Assembly: GCA_013393415.1 (NCBI GenBank)
Contig: JABXHI010000001.1
Location: 123,902 to 187,901, forward strand
Direction: 5' to 3'
Source of the DNA: Micrococcaceae bacterium
GTDB lineage: Bacteria > Actinomycetota > Actinomycetes > Actinomycetales > Micrococcaceae
Length of the DNA stretch: 64,000 nt
Each line of letters starts with the position of its first letter. Position 1 is the first letter of the stretch. Below are positions 7,833 through 15,902 of this stretch, one piece after another. The notes below the pieces were generated by a model. It was not told where the DNA came from and searched no databases. It saw only the letters and a list, made by a program, of their open reading frames with translations. A program made the translations under genes and the position numbers.

Positions 7833-8855
7833 TTATTCTGCTGCCTCCTGGGCAATTCGCTGATCCCGTCGAGCTGCAAAGTCCTCAAACACTTGCGGGT
7901 GGATATGTATGACCCCGTCGTCTTCGATTTCCAGCCGACCGTGAGTGGTGTCTAGCTTGGGCATCTCTGCAACGAATGATCGTTCCAGCCGCCGGCCAAT
8001 CACTCGGGTGTTCAGATTGCTGGTGGTGGACTCCAGGTCTTCGGCGTGACCCGCCGCTGCCAAATACGCCTCGGATGCCGGGTCGCGCTGTGACTGGTTG
8101 CTCCACGCCTCTAGGTCACCGGCATTATCTGCATAGACACTGTGCAACGCTGCACGAAGTTTCATTTCGTCATCGACGGCCAGATGCACTTTTTCATCGT
8201 GAGCACCTTCGTCGTCATAGGTCATCTGTGCGTCGTCGTACAAGGCCCGAATCGCATGGTCGGCAAACTGCTGTTGCTTCTGCTCATCAACCGTTTCGGG
8301 ATTCGGTAGCTTCTTCAGGTCATGGGCTTGCAGCGCCTGGGCAATGTGATTATTCAAATCGTCGTCGGCGTGGTCGTTGTGTGGCTCGAACTCCTGGTCG
8401 ATGATCTCGTATGCCTCGTCATCGGTGATTGGTTCATCGAGTGCTTTGACGATCTCGTATGTGACACTGGAACCTACTGCATCGAGCTGCTTAGCCTCGC
8501 CACCGTAATACTGGCCCATTGCCTCTTCAATGACATCCTGGCGGTCGCCAAGGTACTGCTGTATGTCTACGGGATCATGGCGGTAGAGTGCCGCATAGTC
8601 GGACGGGACGGTTGCCAGCATGTCGCGGCGAAAGGCGACTGATAGTTCGGGCTGCTCACCGTGGCCGTCCAAGTGCGCCGACCTCACACGGTCACCGTAC
8701 TGTCTTACGTCGAGCCGCCTATTCAGACGCCTATTGTCGGTGGGACTCAGGGCTACCCCAGAGGCTTCCGAGTGATGTTGATGGCCGAACTTGCCGTCAA
8801 TCTGTCGTGCGTTTTCCAGGCGTTGTGCCGCTGCTGAACTCATCTGCTGTGTCAT
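7833..8855 (-). CDS. Tagged protein B (RLENAR-DGKFGHQHHSE N-terminus), 340 aa
   Basis: The N-terminus carries the second form of the shared tag: RLENARQIDGKFGHQHHSEA. Residues 80-140 match the truncated gene at 2528-2950 (VPSDYAALYRHDP, QDVIEEAM). The middle is very acidic with an EPITDDEAYEIIDQEF segment, and the end has a DTTHGRLEIEDDGVIHI strand-rich patch. No catalytic motif is recognised. The start is nine bases from CCGGACAC; two extra in-frame codons upstream lie within the spacer. It is probably a soluble cytoplasmic or virion-like protein. Confidence 0.65.
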   Translation of the reverse strand: MTQQMSSAAAQRLENARQIDGKFGHQHHSEASGVALSPTDNRRLNRRLDVRQYGDRVRSAHLDGHGEQPELSVAFRRDMLATVPSDYAALYRHDPVDIQQYLGDRQDVIEEAMGQYYGGEAKQLDAVGSSVTYEIVKALDEPITDDEAYEIIDQEFEPHNDHADDDLNNHIAQALQAHDLKKLPNPETVDEQKQQQFADHAIRALYDDAQMTYDDEGAHDEKVHLAVDDEMKLRAALHSVYADNAGDLEAWSNQSQRDPASEAYLAAAGHAEDLESTTSNLNTRVIGRRLERSFVAEMPKLDTTHGRLEIEDDGVIHIHPQVFEDFAARRDQRIAQEAAE

Positions 8856-8872
8856 GCACAGCAAGTGTCCGG
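8855..8872 (-). promoter_or_regulatory. CCGGACAC element, leaderless class
   Basis: CCGGACAC at 8865-8872, nine bases (TTGCTGTGC), ATG at 8855. The base before the motif is C, as in the other HQHH-type tagged gene at 54923. Confidence 0.6.
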
Positions 8873-8887
8873 GCAGATGGTGTGCGG

Positions 8888-9115
8888 CTACGCCGATCCG
8901 ACGACATGTGGCACCAATACCAATGCCAGTGCTGCACCGATGATGGCCGCCATGATGATCGCCAAAACGATCAGCAGTCCTTTGACTCCAGGGGTCATCG
9001 AGGTGCCGTAGCTTGTTTCATCAGGTCGAGTGGCAGCAGAGATGGTTAGCGTCACGATCACCGACATGATCAGCGATCCGGCGAGGGCGATGAGAAACGT
9101 CATGCTGGACGACAT
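8888..9115 (-). CDS. Small two-TM membrane protein, 75 aa
   Basis: Two hydrophobic helices (about residues 5-27 and 48-72) joined by a polar loop of some 20 residues. The start is set by CAGGAG seven bases before the ATG at 9115. No family is recognised. It has its own leadered CCGGACAC promoter at 9144-9161, and the rIIA-like gene before it ends at a terminator, so it is probably transcribed alone. Confidence 0.6.
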   Translation of the reverse strand: MSSSMTFLIALAGSLIMSVIVTLTISAATRPDETSYGTSMTPGVKGLLIVLAIIMAAIIGAALALVLVPHVVGSA

Positions 9116-9143
9116 AGTGTGCTCCTGGGGTTCTAGGTGCTGT

Positions 9144-9161
9144 CCTACCCACCGTGTCCGG
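9144..9161 (-). promoter_or_regulatory. CCGGACAC element, leadered class
   Basis: CCGGACAC at 9154-9161, predicted +1 G at 9144, leader of 29 bases with CAGGAG. This is the one copy whose -1 base is a purine. An ACTGGTGTCCCCT arm lies upstream. Confidence 0.55.
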
Positions 9162-9220
9162 CACACCTGTTCTCCAGAACATCCAGGGGACACCAGTTTC
9201 GCCCACGATACTTTTGGACA

Positions 9221-9255
9221 GCAAAACGCCCGATGACCATAATGGCCACCGGGCG
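9221..9255 (-). terminator. Intrinsic terminator after rIIA-like gene
   Basis: A nine-pair stem (CGCCCGGTG with CATCGGGCG) followed by TTTTGC on the minus strand, 17 bases after the rIIA-like stop. Confidence 0.7.
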
Positions 9256-9271
9256 GTGAATGCAGTTCGGA

Positions 9272-11515
9272 CTATGCCGTGCGCTGCGTGTTCTCTTCTT
9301 CGTCACCGAGCAGTTGGTGGTATGCCTGGGATACGACCATGCCGGAAACCATCTGCAATTTCTCATCTGTACTGCGGTGCGAGTTATCAATCCGGAAGAA
9401 TGTTTGGGAAGCCTCTGGGCTGACAATGCGTTCACGACGGCTCTTGGTGAGTTCATCAATAGCCATCGCAAGACGCTGTTCAACGGTCAATGTGTGATCG
9501 TGCTGAGCCAGGGAGTCCAGCATGTCATCAATCCAGTTCTCCTCGGTGAGTTCATCGGCGACTGCCCGTAGCTCAGTAATAGTGGCCGGTTCTTCGAGGC
9601 CGGTGAGTTCTACAACAGTGTCGGTGAGTTCTAACAGCTCCATGATCGTCTGAACTCTGGAGGCTCTGTAGCCGTAGTCGTCGTCGCCTTTGACCTTCAC
9701 TGCCTCTTGCAAGTCCTCAACTTTTCGTGAGTACATGCCAAAACGCTCTAGCTCGCTGAGCATCACAATCTTTCGTGCGTACTTTTCTGGCAGCGTGGAG
9801 GTGGCTGTTTCGTTGAACTCACCGATCACGCTGTCCACATCGACCTCTGGTAGCCCGATACGCTTGACCGCAAGTTCTTTAGATGACTGTGGACTCATCT
9901 CGACAACAGCAATGCGCTGCTGTCCAAAGTGGTTTTGCAACAGTTCGCAGTTTTGCTCAAAGGTCAGGAACCGTGAAGTTGGCAGGTGCCGACCGTAGGC
10001 CACAACGTACATCGCATCGTAGTGTTCTGCGATGTCTGCTGGGCTGAGTTTCTGATCTCGCGTGTGATATGACCGCCGTTCATACAGGTTGTATGCCACA
10101 TAGCGAACCGCGGTACTCTTGGCTGGTGGGATGTAGTTTTTTGGCTTGTATTTGCGGAGTTCTTCATCCTGCATCGTGGCAAAGCCGACAGCTTCGATTT
10201 TATCAAACAGGTCTTCGTCGGCAACCGTGATCACCATGTAATTGTGTGGCTTTTGATCCATGATCCATGTGCGAACTTTCGGGCTGCGGTGAATGTTTCC
10301 CTCTGGGGAGTACACAAACAGCATATGATCTGCGCCGATTTGCTCAGCTTGGATACCGCGGGTGATCGTCTCGCGAGAGATTCCGTAGTAACTTCTTCCG
10401 CGCGGTTGTTCACGCTGTTCGCCCGACCATGTGCTGCGGCCACCGTAGCTGTAGGTGACACCGACCAGGCCGTAGGTTTCCTTCACGTCGTCTAGGATTT
10501 CCTCAACAAGATCGATGTGTTCACGGATTTCTTTGGTGATGTAATCCACCGATAGCCCACCTTCGTCACCGATGCGCACGTTGCGGTAGGTCTGCCATGG
10601 GCTGGTGGACAAGTGCTGTGCGTTGATTGGCTCAGCGTAGTTTTCGGTGATGATTTCGCGTAGACGCTGTGCGTTGGCCGAGGTGTCTTTGATGTCCTCA
10701 CGGCTCGGGGTGAATGTCAACGATTTGTTTGGTACCTCGATGACCATATTGCCAAGGCTGGCACGTGCCGGAAGAATAACATCGGAGACGACCGACAGTA
10801 CGGTCTCTGGGACACGGAAGTTTGCACCAGCCATGACCACTCGGCTGGATTTCATCAGACTAGTTTCGTCATAACCCATCCGGTGCATCACGGCAGGATT
10901 GTCGCCTCGTGGGTCTACAACGACTTCACCATTGACTCTGACGCGAGAACCCATATATAGCAGTGCGCGTTGTGCTGCGGTCTTCCAGTCACGCTGTGGG
11001 TCTACCGGGATGGTGACGGTCGTGCCGTTCGGCTTTCCGGTCTCTTCGACATTCTCGCCGACAACTTGTGGGCCAACCCCTTCAAACCAGGTGTAGTTGA
11101 ACGAGGTGGTGATACCGTTCTGGGTTGTTTCCAGCAGAATCATGGTGGAGGCAGCGAACCCAGATTTTGCACCAGCGCCGATGGCACCGATAAAGTCAGG
11201 GTCGTCATTTTTTGAGGAATTTCCATACGATGCCCAGCGCACTTTGGCCTGTTCAGGGCTCATGCCGGTACCGAAATCTTGGATGATTAGGTTGTGCTCA
11301 AAAGCGTCTGGCAGCGTGACCTCTACATGCGCATCGGAGCCAGACTGTTTGGTCGCATCAACGCCGTTGGCTGCATATTCGCGGATTACTGCTTCGTCGA
11401 TGTGGCGGTAGAGGCCTGATAAGACTTCTGCGGTAACTGCGTGCAGTCCGTCAGCTACTGGCGGGGCTTCTGCTTGCAAAGTGGTCGTGTTGATGGTCTG
11501 ATCTGCGATGCTCAT
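9272..11515 (-). CDS. rIIA-like GHKL ATPase, 747 aa
   Basis: The N-terminal 260 residues show a GHKL (Hsp90/MutL-type) ATP-binding fold: N-box EAVIREYAANGVDA (Asn 50), DFGTGM (80-85) and IGAIGAGAKSGF (109-120). Phage T4 rIIA is a GHKL protein of similar size, and the operon just upstream encodes an rIIB homologue, which supports the assignment. T4 rII proteins counter host exclusion and affect lysis timing; the role here is unknown. The start at 11515 has AAAAGGAAAAC upstream; the ORF extension to 11575 crosses the promoter. It ends at a clear terminator. Confidence 0.75.
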   Translation of the reverse strand: MSIADQTINTTTLQAEAPPVADGLHAVTAEVLSGLYRHIDEAVIREYAANGVDATKQSGSDAHVEVTLPDAFEHNLIIQDFGTGMSPEQAKVRWASYGNSSKNDDPDFIGAIGAGAKSGFAASTMILLETTQNGITTSFNYTWFEGVGPQVVGENVEETGKPNGTTVTIPVDPQRDWKTAAQRALLYMGSRVRVNGEVVVDPRGDNPAVMHRMGYDETSLMKSSRVVMAGANFRVPETVLSVVSDVILPARASLGNMVIEVPNKSLTFTPSREDIKDTSANAQRLREIITENYAEPINAQHLSTSPWQTYRNVRIGDEGGLSVDYITKEIREHIDLVEEILDDVKETYGLVGVTYSYGGRSTWSGEQREQPRGRSYYGISRETITRGIQAEQIGADHMLFVYSPEGNIHRSPKVRTWIMDQKPHNYMVITVADEDLFDKIEAVGFATMQDEELRKYKPKNYIPPAKSTAVRYVAYNLYERRSYHTRDQKLSPADIAEHYDAMYVVAYGRHLPTSRFLTFEQNCELLQNHFGQQRIAVVEMSPQSSKELAVKRIGLPEVDVDSVIGEFNETATSTLPEKYARKIVMLSELERFGMYSRKVEDLQEAVKVKGDDDYGYRASRVQTIMELLELTDTVVELTGLEEPATITELRAVADELTEENWIDDMLDSLAQHDHTLTVEQRLAMAIDELTKSRRERIVSPEASQTFFRIDNSHRSTDEKLQMVSGMVVSQAYHQLLGDEEENTQRTA

Positions 11516-11550
11516 AATGTTTTCCTTTTCGATCTTCACTCTGTGGGGTC

Positions 11551-11568
11551 TATCTTCACTGTGTCCGG
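11551..11568 (-). promoter_or_regulatory. CCGGACAC element, leadered class
   Basis: CCGGACAC at 11561-11568, predicted +1 A at 11551, leader of 36 bases with AAAAGGA. The bases after the motif (AGTGAAGAT) equal those at the rIIB promoter 13196-13213. Confidence 0.6.
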
Positions 11569-11594
11569 CACCCATCGGGGATCGAATTTTTATG

Positions 11595-11650
11595 GCAAAA
11601 ACGCCTATGGCACCGACGATGGGATCACCACCACCGATGCCATAGGTGCA
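11595..11650 (-). terminator. Intrinsic terminator
   Basis: Arms CACCTATGGCA and TGCCATAGGCG pair, followed by TTTTTG on the minus strand, just after the 11667-12176 gene. Confidence 0.7.
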
Positions 11651-11666
11651 TTATGTGAGCGTTGGG

Positions 11667-12176
11667 TTATTCGGTTGTCTCGATGACTTTGAACGGTGCC
11701 ACTGCCGTCCAACTAGCCCCTGCTAACGCTGTGATGCTGCCGGTAAACAGGCTAATCACATCAGCATGAGCACCTTGAAATGAGGCCACGATGCCGACGA
11801 TGCCCATGAACAGCATCAACAGTCCGACCATCGCCACCACGCCGATCAGCGCCTTATCCATCAGGTTCATCTTGGCTTTCGCAGCACCGCGCTTGGCACG
11901 CCGGGACGTAGCGAGACGTGTACCCGCGGCTGGCTCAGTTGCGTTCTCAGCGCGTGTGGCTGGCTGCGGTGATGGCTGGGCGCCGGGGGCCTGTGCCTGA
12001 CGTGATGCGGGCTGTGAGAGTGGCATGGCACGTTTACTACTACGACGTTGTGGCAAAACATCGAGTTCGCCGGTTCGCACTGCCTTGACGTACTCAGCAT
12101 TACGTTTTTCACGACGGGTGGTCAATGGTGGGAGTTTCGGCTGCACTGGGCGCTCCGTTGGGTTCATGACGCTCAT
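11667..12176 (-). CDS. Basic/Pro-rich protein with two C-terminal TM helices, 169 aa
   Basis: Residues 1-100 are basic and rich in Pro, Gln and Ala (low complexity, probably disordered and cytoplasmic). Two hydrophobic helices follow (about 111-134 and 140-165). The ATG overlaps the rIIB-like stop as ATGA, so it is coupled to rIIB. T4 rIIA and rIIB are membrane-associated; this protein could anchor the pair to the membrane, but that is inference from position only. Confidence 0.6.
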   Translation of the reverse strand: MSVMNPTERPVQPKLPPLTTRREKRNAEYVKAVRTGELDVLPQRRSSKRAMPLSQPASRQAQAPGAQPSPQPATRAENATEPAAGTRLATSRRAKRGAAKAKMNLMDKALIGVVAMVGLLMLFMGIVGIVASFQGAHADVISLFTGSITALAGASWTAVAPFKVIETTE

Positions 12177-13129
12177 CCGTACCACTGGCGGTATTGGCCA
12201 TCAACGGATTCGTAGTTGTAGATGTCGATCTCATCGTCGTCAAAGAAATCGTCAAAGTCCTCTTCGTCGTCATCAAGATCGAACGCGGTGTGAGCTTGTA
12301 GCGTGTGCTCTTTTTCAGCCTTCGCTGGCTCGATGTCGGTGATGTAATACTGATGAACGCGCATCTTCTGACCGTCACAGTCTTTTGGCACCATAACAAC
12401 TGCTGATGGGTCTACCAGGACAGTGAGCAGTCTGCTGAGATAGTTTTCGGCATAAGCTTTGGTACCGACATGCAGACCAACTGAACATCCGTTATTTGGG
12501 TCTGGATCAATTTCAGCACGCGGGAACTCCACCCATGTACCTGGCACGTTTGGAAGTCGGTCATGCTCGATGAACTCGGTGTCGATCAGACCTTCGGCAT
12601 CTTGGGAGTGGATAATCCCCTTACCGCTGTGCCCAGAAGTCCCCTCAACGGTGACGCCCTTGTAGCCAACGATCATGCCCTCCTGGGTGAGTGTGAGGTG
12701 TCGATCTGAAATCCAGCGGTACAGTGCACGACGGGAATCAGCAGACGGGTTGTTTGCCAGTTTCAGCATGAAGTGTGCAAGGGATCGCCAGTCGTTGTCT
12801 CCAGCTTTGAGGCGATCCAACATCAGACGAGTGATCGTCTTGTCTACTACGTCGCCGTCAAAGCGCAGTCTGCCATTGAAGTAGGCGAACCGCGGGGAGA
12901 CTTCGCGTAGTGCGGTGTTGATGATCTTGGCTGGTGAGTGGACTTCATCGATGATGCCGATAGCTTCGTCTGCATCCATGTCGCCGTGAACCCAGTGCTT
13001 GATCGCATCGAGGGCTTGGGCTTGACCAGGGTGAGCTGGCCCAAAAATAAGGTGCTGTCGTTTCGCGGTGACGACAAGGGTTTTCTGTCCTGCTGAGTTC
13101 TCAGTCTGGTTGTACTCGATCACTGACAT
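12173..13129 (-). CDS. rIIB-like protein, 318 aa
   Basis: Similar to T4 rIIB over its C-terminal two thirds: LKAGDNDWRSLAHFMLKLANNPS, then SRRALYRWISDRHLTLTQEG, GCSVGLHVGTKAYAE and VPKDCDGQKMRVHQYYI occur in the same order as in T4 rIIB (312 aa). The N-terminal DNA-binding-like segment of T4 rIIB is not obvious here. The C-terminus is strongly acidic. It forms an operon with the 11667 gene and lies directly upstream of the rIIA-like gene, in the order rIIB, membrane protein, rIIA. The start is at 13129 with AGGA nearby. Confidence 0.75.
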   Translation of the reverse strand: MSVIEYNQTENSAGQKTLVVTAKRQHLIFGPAHPGQAQALDAIKHWVHGDMDADEAIGIIDEVHSPAKIINTALREVSPRFAYFNGRLRFDGDVVDKTITRLMLDRLKAGDNDWRSLAHFMLKLANNPSADSRRALYRWISDRHLTLTQEGMIVGYKGVTVEGTSGHSGKGIIHSQDAEGLIDTEFIEHDRLPNVPGTWVEFPRAEIDPDPNNGCSVGLHVGTKAYAENYLSRLLTVLVDPSAVVMVPKDCDGQKMRVHQYYITDIEPAKAEKEHTLQAHTAFDLDDDEEDFDDFFDDDEIDIYNYESVDGQYRQWYG

Positions 13130-13195
13130 GTGTGCTGTCCTATCGTTGTTTCAAGTTGAAGGGTCTGCGTTGCAATGCAAGGTCTCGTTGCCCTG

Positions 13196-13213
13196 CATCT
13201 TCACTGTGTCCGG
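13196..13213 (-). promoter_or_regulatory. CCGGACAC element, leadered class
   Basis: CCGGACAC at 13206-13213, predicted +1 G at 13196, leader of 67 bases to the rIIB-like ATG. The leader contains the self-complementary TTGCATTGCAA. Confidence 0.55.
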
Positions 13214-13260
13214 CATAATGTTTGATGAAATATGACGGCAGAACCGATCAAACGGTTGCC

Positions 13261-13278
13261 TAGACAGTCAGTGTCCGG
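13261..13278 (-). promoter_or_regulatory. CCGGACAC element, tandem upstream copy
   Basis: CCGGACAC at 13271-13278, predicted +1 A at 13261. It is a second copy 65 bases upstream of the first and would extend the rIIB leader to about 130 bases. An ACTGGCGTCCCC arm lies upstream of it. Confidence 0.5.
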
Positions 13279-13309
13279 CAGAGGGCATTCGAGGGGACGC
13301 CAGTGTTTT

Positions 13310-15103
13310 AGGTAAGTAAAATACCCCGCTCATTGCTCATCGCAACTGTGCGATGGGCAGATTTCGCCGTGTTTGAGTAAACACACCCGAATCTTGTGAT
13401 GCGTGAGGAATCGCAGTCGGCTCCTGGTAGTAGGCGTAGCCGTCTGCGCGTTGGAGTAGATGACAGTATTTATGGTTGATACTTTGAATGGTTTCGGTTG
13501 CAGTTCGGATGTTGAATGATCCGGTTGTTCTGACTGCCACTCTCCCGACGTGAGTACCTACCTTTTTGCCCTTAGGGACAATTGCCTTGACCAGGTCTCC
13601 TGTGGAAAAGCCGAAGTGACGCTTCGCGCGAGTTTTAGGGTTACCTATTGCAAAGCCGTGCTTGTTGACGTTCGTGCGTTGGTGCGACCCTCTGCCCATG
13701 GCTATGATATCCAGGGTCTGCGCTGGATAGCTGGTGACCGTATCGATGTGGCCGATGCACAGGGCGTCCAGGGCGTGGGTTTTGGGGATGCGTAGCTGGG
13801 TGCGGTTGTATTTGGTGCGACCACCGGTGAACGCCTGCACCTCTAACCCGGTGGTCAACAATGCCCGGTGAAGAGCGTTCCTGGTGGCATTTACCGCGGC
13901 TGCGTCTTTGAGGGGTTGTTTTAGGCCGCGCTTGATCCGGGCTAACCGTGCCCTGTTGGTAACAAATATCTCGACGGGCTGCTTGCCTTTAGCATGGTTG
14001 CACTTAATGCAGGAGGTCACCAGATTGGACACTCGGTTAGACCCGCCAGCAGCTCGTGGCACCACATGGTCCAGATTCAGCACAGTATCGGTGGTATCAC
14101 AGTACACACAGGTGTTGCCATATTTGGTCAGCAGGTATTCGCGGACCTCAAAGCCAAAGAGCTCGCCCTGTTGGTATTGAACTCCGGTGATCTCGGGCCG
14201 TTCAAGTTTCTGCGTATCAAACCGGACGGCTTCATACGCAATACCAGTCACGGGCAGCAGTTTCTGGAATCGGTGGACTTGGGTCATGGTCGTATCGACC
14301 CGGTGCTGCAATGACGGCGGCAACCATCCCTTTGGCCGAGAGCGGTTATCGAACCGTGGTGCTCGGTAGCGGAGGTTTCTTGACCGGCGGCCACGACGGT
14401 AATTAGCTCTTTGCCCTAGCTTCTTGGAGACCATGCTGCCACGGTGGTTGAGTTCCATCAGAAATAACCCGGTGCGATCAGTCGTAAGTTCGCCAGTGTC
14501 AGTGTTCGCAACCTCGGTGTCTCGGAATAGGGCAATACCGGTCGTCTTGGAGCCGGGGTCGATGCCGATAGTGTGGTCATGGACCACCGAATCTTCTAAG
14601 AGTCGGTCGGTCAATCGGATGGTGAATGGCACCAGCTTGTGGACACGTGCTCGTCTTTTCTTTAGCAGTTTTCTGGCCCGAGCAGGTGAAGTCGGGTCCA
14701 ATGGTTTCTTACGTTTGTCCAGGACGAAGACCCGCTGGACCGGGTTACCGGGGTTACCCCCAGACGTGGTGCCCTCACCCGAAGGTTTGGACACCAGTGA
14801 CGCACCAACGCTATGAATATCTCGTGGTGTTGGTATCTCATCTCGACCAGGTTGTATACCCGCTACCCCACCGGCTGATGCTCCGGCGGTGGTGTCGGTG
14901 TCCCGTTTCGTCCCTACCTGTGGGTTGTCTGCTGACACCAATTCAAGAGCCTGGGACTGATGAAGCATCCCAGGGTTGGTCTTCTCACGTATATGCAACG
15001 TAGCTGCCTCCTTTCAAAAGGCTTCGCTTGGTCTGGTCAACCAGCCACCAAAGAACCCATGCCTGAAAATTCAAGCTGGGTCCTTCAGGGCCAGGTAGTT
15101 GAC
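13310..15103 (-). mobile_element. IscB-type IS200/IS605 element without transposase
   Basis: The unit carries iscB and its upstream guide RNA and no tnpA. The right-hand end (15071-15103) matches the right end of the IS605 element at 2539-2571 over 33 bases with two mismatches, including the CCTTCAGGGCC hairpin and the terminal GTAGTTGAC. The left boundary is approximate, near 13310; a small palindrome (CATCGCA-actg-TGCGATG, 13338-13355) lies just inside, within the 3' end of iscB. It is likely moved in trans by TnpA from 776-1201. Confidence 0.7.
13337..14794 (-). CDS. iscB: IscB, RNA-guided RuvC-HNH endonuclease
   Basis: IscB is the transposon nuclease related to the Cas9 ancestor. The N-terminal PLMP region is FVLDKRKKPLDP, followed by the basic bridge-helix-like RARKLLKKRRARVHKL. 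RuvC-I is IGIDPGSKTTGIAL. The HNH insertion is CVYCDTTDTVLNLDH, with NLVTSCIKCNHAKG. RuvC-III is THALDALCIGH. All catalytic residues are present, so it looks active. The start is uncertain: the codon before the conserved FVLDK is not ATG or GTG, and the nearest usable start is GTG at 14794. The ORF runs on to 14998 through the guide RNA region, where translation is unlikely to matter. Confidence 0.85.
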   Translation of the reverse strand: MSKPSGEGTTSGGNPGNPVQRVFVLDKRKKPLDPTSPARARKLLKKRRARVHKLVPFTIRLTDRLLEDSVVHDHTIGIDPGSKTTGIALFRDTEVANTDTGELTTDRTGLFLMELNHRGSMVSKKLGQRANYRRGRRSRNLRYRAPRFDNRSRPKGWLPPSLQHRVDTTMTQVHRFQKLLPVTGIAYEAVRFDTQKLERPEITGVQYQQGELFGFEVREYLLTKYGNTCVYCDTTDTVLNLDHVVPRAAGGSNRVSNLVTSCIKCNHAKGKQPVEIFVTNRARLARIKRGLKQPLKDAAAVNATRNALHRALLTTGLEVQAFTGGRTKYNRTQLRIPKTHALDALCIGHIDTVTSYPAQTLDIIAMGRGSHQRTNVNKHGFAIGNPKTRAKRHFGFSTGDLVKAIVPKGKKVGTHVGRVAVRTTGSFNIRTATETIQSINHKYCHLLQRADGYAYYQEPTAIPHASQDSGVFTQTRRNLPIAQLR

Positions 15104-15119
15104 AGACTTCTCGGCAAGA
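14741..15119 (-). ncRNA. HEARO / omega RNA of IscB with 5' guide
   Basis: The DNA upstream of iscB carries features typical of HEARO RNAs: GGTGTCAGCAGACAACC, then GGGACACCGACACC, GGTGGGGTAGCGGG, and near the 3' end TCGGGTGAGGGCACCACG with GGGGGTAACCCC. In IscB systems this scaffold lies 5' of the gene and the guide is read from flanking DNA at the transposon edge. With the edge at 15103, the guide would be the minus-strand copy of about 15104-15119. The exact transcript ends are not visible. Confidence 0.75.
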
Positions 15120-15132
15120 AAACTATATGGAA

Positions 15133-15636
15133 TTACAATGCAACAGCGCCGATGTCTCGGGTGATCTTTCCTTGCTGCTTTTCGACTTCGGAGCGCTGGT
15201 CTTCACGCTGCTCGTCGGTCTTGTCCTGCTGTCGAGTTTGCTTGCTCAGCAGACGTTCAACAGGGTCTTGCAGCACACCTTCAGCTGCATCGAGTCGGCT
15301 CACGTCGATGACGGCTTGGACGGTGACGACCATGTATTCGGCCTGCTCAGCGTCATCGGTTGGGGTCAACGTTGCGTTGTCGGTGGTGGCATAGGAGTTG
15401 ACGGTGACCGTTCGATAGGAGGGATTGTCGTGAGCATATGGGCTGAATGAGCCGTTGGATGCCAGGTCGAGGATCGCTCGGACTTCGTGGTAGTCAACAT
15501 CCTGGACTGCACCCTGTCCGTGTGTCGGCAAAACGGTCATGCTGGCACCTCGGATGCCGCGTCGCGACATTTCCATTTGGGCATCGAGTCGGGCTGACTG
15601 GGTGGCGCTGTGGTCTCGGTAGTCATGTGCTGGCAT
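15133..15636 (-). CDS. Paralogue family member 1, 167 aa
   Basis: One of three related proteins (with 15903-16406 and 17120-17596) sharing a core of the form DDAxYMVVTxxAVIDLxRLD. Here it reads EQAEYMVVTVQAVIDVSRLD, preceded by NPSYRTVTVNSYATTD. The C-terminal 45 residues are highly charged and coiled-coil-like (KQTRQQDKTDEQREDQRSEVEKQ). No catalytic motif is seen. The start at 15636 has AAGGA at a good distance. The IscB element begins 30 bases after the stop. The leader is 240 bases long, from the promoter at 15880-15897. Confidence 0.6.
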   Translation of the reverse strand: MPAHDYRDHSATQSARLDAQMEMSRRGIRGASMTVLPTHGQGAVQDVDYHEVRAILDLASNGSFSPYAHDNPSYRTVTVNSYATTDNATLTPTDDAEQAEYMVVTVQAVIDVSRLDAAEGVLQDPVERLLSKQTRQQDKTDEQREDQRSEVEKQQGKITRDIGAVAL

Positions 15637-15879
15637 GAAGTCCTTCACTGTCTCGTCTTGTTCACATCATGTTGGCAGATGCGGTGGCAGGGTGCTCTCG
15701 GCGTGCACAGGGGCAATAGGTTGAAACCCTTGGCCGCGTCATGGAGGCCTTACCGGTTGAGAAACGGTTGACCACCGCATCAGCCTGACCTTGGCACCAG
15801 ACGGTAACTGCACTATCTGGCGCCTGTACCGAACAGCGGGTGTGCCATCTACTGCTCGGACAATGTTGAACTTGTGTTC
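15637..15879 (-). other. Long 5' leader of the 15133 gene
   Basis: If transcription starts at 15880, this is an untranslated leader of about 240 bases, the longest in the window. One frame is open without an ATG (ending near 15740), so a short unannotated peptide with an unusual start cannot be excluded. No recognised riboswitch is seen. Confidence 0.3.
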
Positions 15880-15897
15880 TGCTTAGACAGTGTCCGG
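15880..15897 (-). promoter_or_regulatory. CCGGACAC element, leadered class
   Basis: CCGGACAC at 15890-15897, predicted +1 A at 15880. It abuts the stop of the upstream gene at 15903. Confidence 0.5.
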
Positions 15898-15902
15898 CAC
15901 GC

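Noticed and set aside
15660..15880. Riboswitch in the 240-base leader at 15637-15879
   Set aside because: No recognised aptamer consensus and no terminator-antiterminator pair could be drawn by eye.
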